Below, in pieces: positions 63,542 through 64,000 of a DNA stretch of 64,000 nucleotides. The notes under the pieces were generated by a model. That model saw nothing but the letters and a program-made list of their open reading frames with translations. It made no database searches and had not been told where the DNA came from. The position numbers and the translations under genes are program-made. Each line of letters begins with the position of its first letter. Position 1 is the first letter of the stretch. The stretch comes from Gammaproteobacteria bacterium (GTDB taxonomy: Bacteria > Pseudomonadota > Gammaproteobacteria > Pseudomonadales > Halieaceae), in the NCBI GenBank assembly GCA_030427485.1, contig JAUICG010000016.1, positions 1 to 64,000 of the forward strand, written 5' to 3'.

Positions 63542-64000
63542 TTATCTCGCCGGGGCCAGAGGCCCGTGGCATATGAGCTGTCGGTCAATCGCCATCCAGG
63601 GCAGACCAAGTTTCTCCAGCCACTTCAGGCCGGTAACTTCAGTTTTCAATCGTGCAATGCTGGCAGCGCTGCAGGCCGTGAGGCAGTTTTCAGCGACAAC
63701 GGTAACGCTGAGAAGTCCGGGTATGGGCTGGCCATCCACGGGACTGAGGGCGCGGCCAAAACGCTCTCCTAGCTGAGTTAGCGCCTGCTCGAAATCTCCG
63801 CGCACCGCGAATCCCTGGTGATTCACCTTGAGTCGAACAATTGCGGCTCTGGATCCTTGTGGAACGCGCACACCTGTCAGCCAATTCGCACCGCTGGGCT
63901 GTTTGCCAATGGTTGCCGCATCCTGCCCCATCTCGATATAGGCATGGGAGACCCCGCTCTTTATCAGTAATTTTCGCAGGGAATCCAGTGCATAGGGGCG
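63542..64000 (-). CDS. ApbE-like (FAD:protein FMN transferase) protein, 5' part outside window
   Basis: The frame is open to the window edge, giving 152 C-terminal residues. YALDSLRKLLIKSGVSHAYI and EMGQDAATIGKQPSGANW match the ApbE middle (GxDxxxxG...W), and GLLSVTVVAENCLTA with WLEKLGLPWMAI the end. However, the SHIxDPRTG motif is RALSPVDGQPIPG here and the ADALATAL helix is CSAASIARL, so metal and flavin binding may be changed. Only the C-terminal part can be judged. Confidence 0.72.
   Translation of the reverse strand, partial: RPYALDSLRKLLIKSGVSHAYIEMGQDAATIGKQPSGANWLTGVRVPQGSRAAIVRLKVNHQGFAVRGDFEQALTQLGERFGRALSPVDGQPIPGLLSVTVVAENCLTACSAASIARLKTEVTGLKWLEKLGLPWMAIDRQLICHGPLAPAR

Overview
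The window reads as chromosomal DNA of a GC-rich marine-type gammaproteobacterium. The core block smpB / ratA-rnfH / bamE / fur / recN / hrcA-grpE-dnaK-dnaJ-dapB has the gene order known from pseudomonads and relatives. The accessory content (GH10 xylanase, two cytochromes P450, TonB receptor, PEP-CTERM-type surface proteins, DmdC-like acyl-CoA dehydrogenase, LLM flavoprotein) suggests the Halieaceae/OM60-NOR5 or Cellvibrionales neighbourhood. That placement is inference from content only.

Bases 1-17.9 kb are mostly minus-strand accessory genes: a PEPQ-repeat lipoprotein (cut by the window edge), a decayed fumarylacetoacetate-hydrolase tail, a gluzincin-type exported peptidase, a GH10 lipoprotein, a P450 / Coq4-like / ferredoxin / P450 / TSUP block, a Fur-box-preceded CopD-like + TonB-receptor pair, an acyltransferase, a TPR-Fic protein, a CHAD protein and a PEP-CTERM-like protein. 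Bases 18.0-20.9 kb are an arsenic operon with a broken arsC followed by arsR, a GAPDH-like gene and arsJ, the pathway that exports arsenate as 1-arseno-3-phosphoglycerate. Bases 20.9-29.1 kb carry lipid/SDR genes, an FeS photolyase, a second PEP-CTERM-type protein, a DUF3445 (HODM-like) protein and a SnoaL-like protein.

Bases 29.6-37.0 kb are an integrated mobile island of about 7.3 kb in the 3' end of the tmRNA gene ssrA. It is bounded by a 35-bp perfect direct repeat, has a P4-type integrase next to ssrA, an AlpA-type regulator, several unrecognised small genes, and a restriction-modification pair (BsuBI/PstI-type endonuclease with a C5-cytosine methyltransferase). ISL3-family IS debris abuts the distal att repeat.

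Bases 37.4-53.0 kb are core functions: a large AsmA-like protein, SmpB (partner of the nearby tmRNA), an SNF transporter, RatA/RnfH, BamE, Fur, RecN and the heat-shock genes, with two good sigma-32 promoter matches (before grpE and before dnaK). Bases 53-64 kb hold a strongly structured intergenic element, CnoX/YbbN, an LLM flavoprotein, AceK with two histidine phosphatases, TesB, a tandem double-TetR regulator, a MATE exporter, Tag glycosylase, an enoyl-CoA hydratase and the C-terminal part of an ApbE-like protein (cut by the window edge).

The best candidates for something new are the ssrA island with its unusual R-M pairing and unknown genes, the TPR-Fic protein with an altered Fic motif, and the long-stem element between dapB and cnoX.
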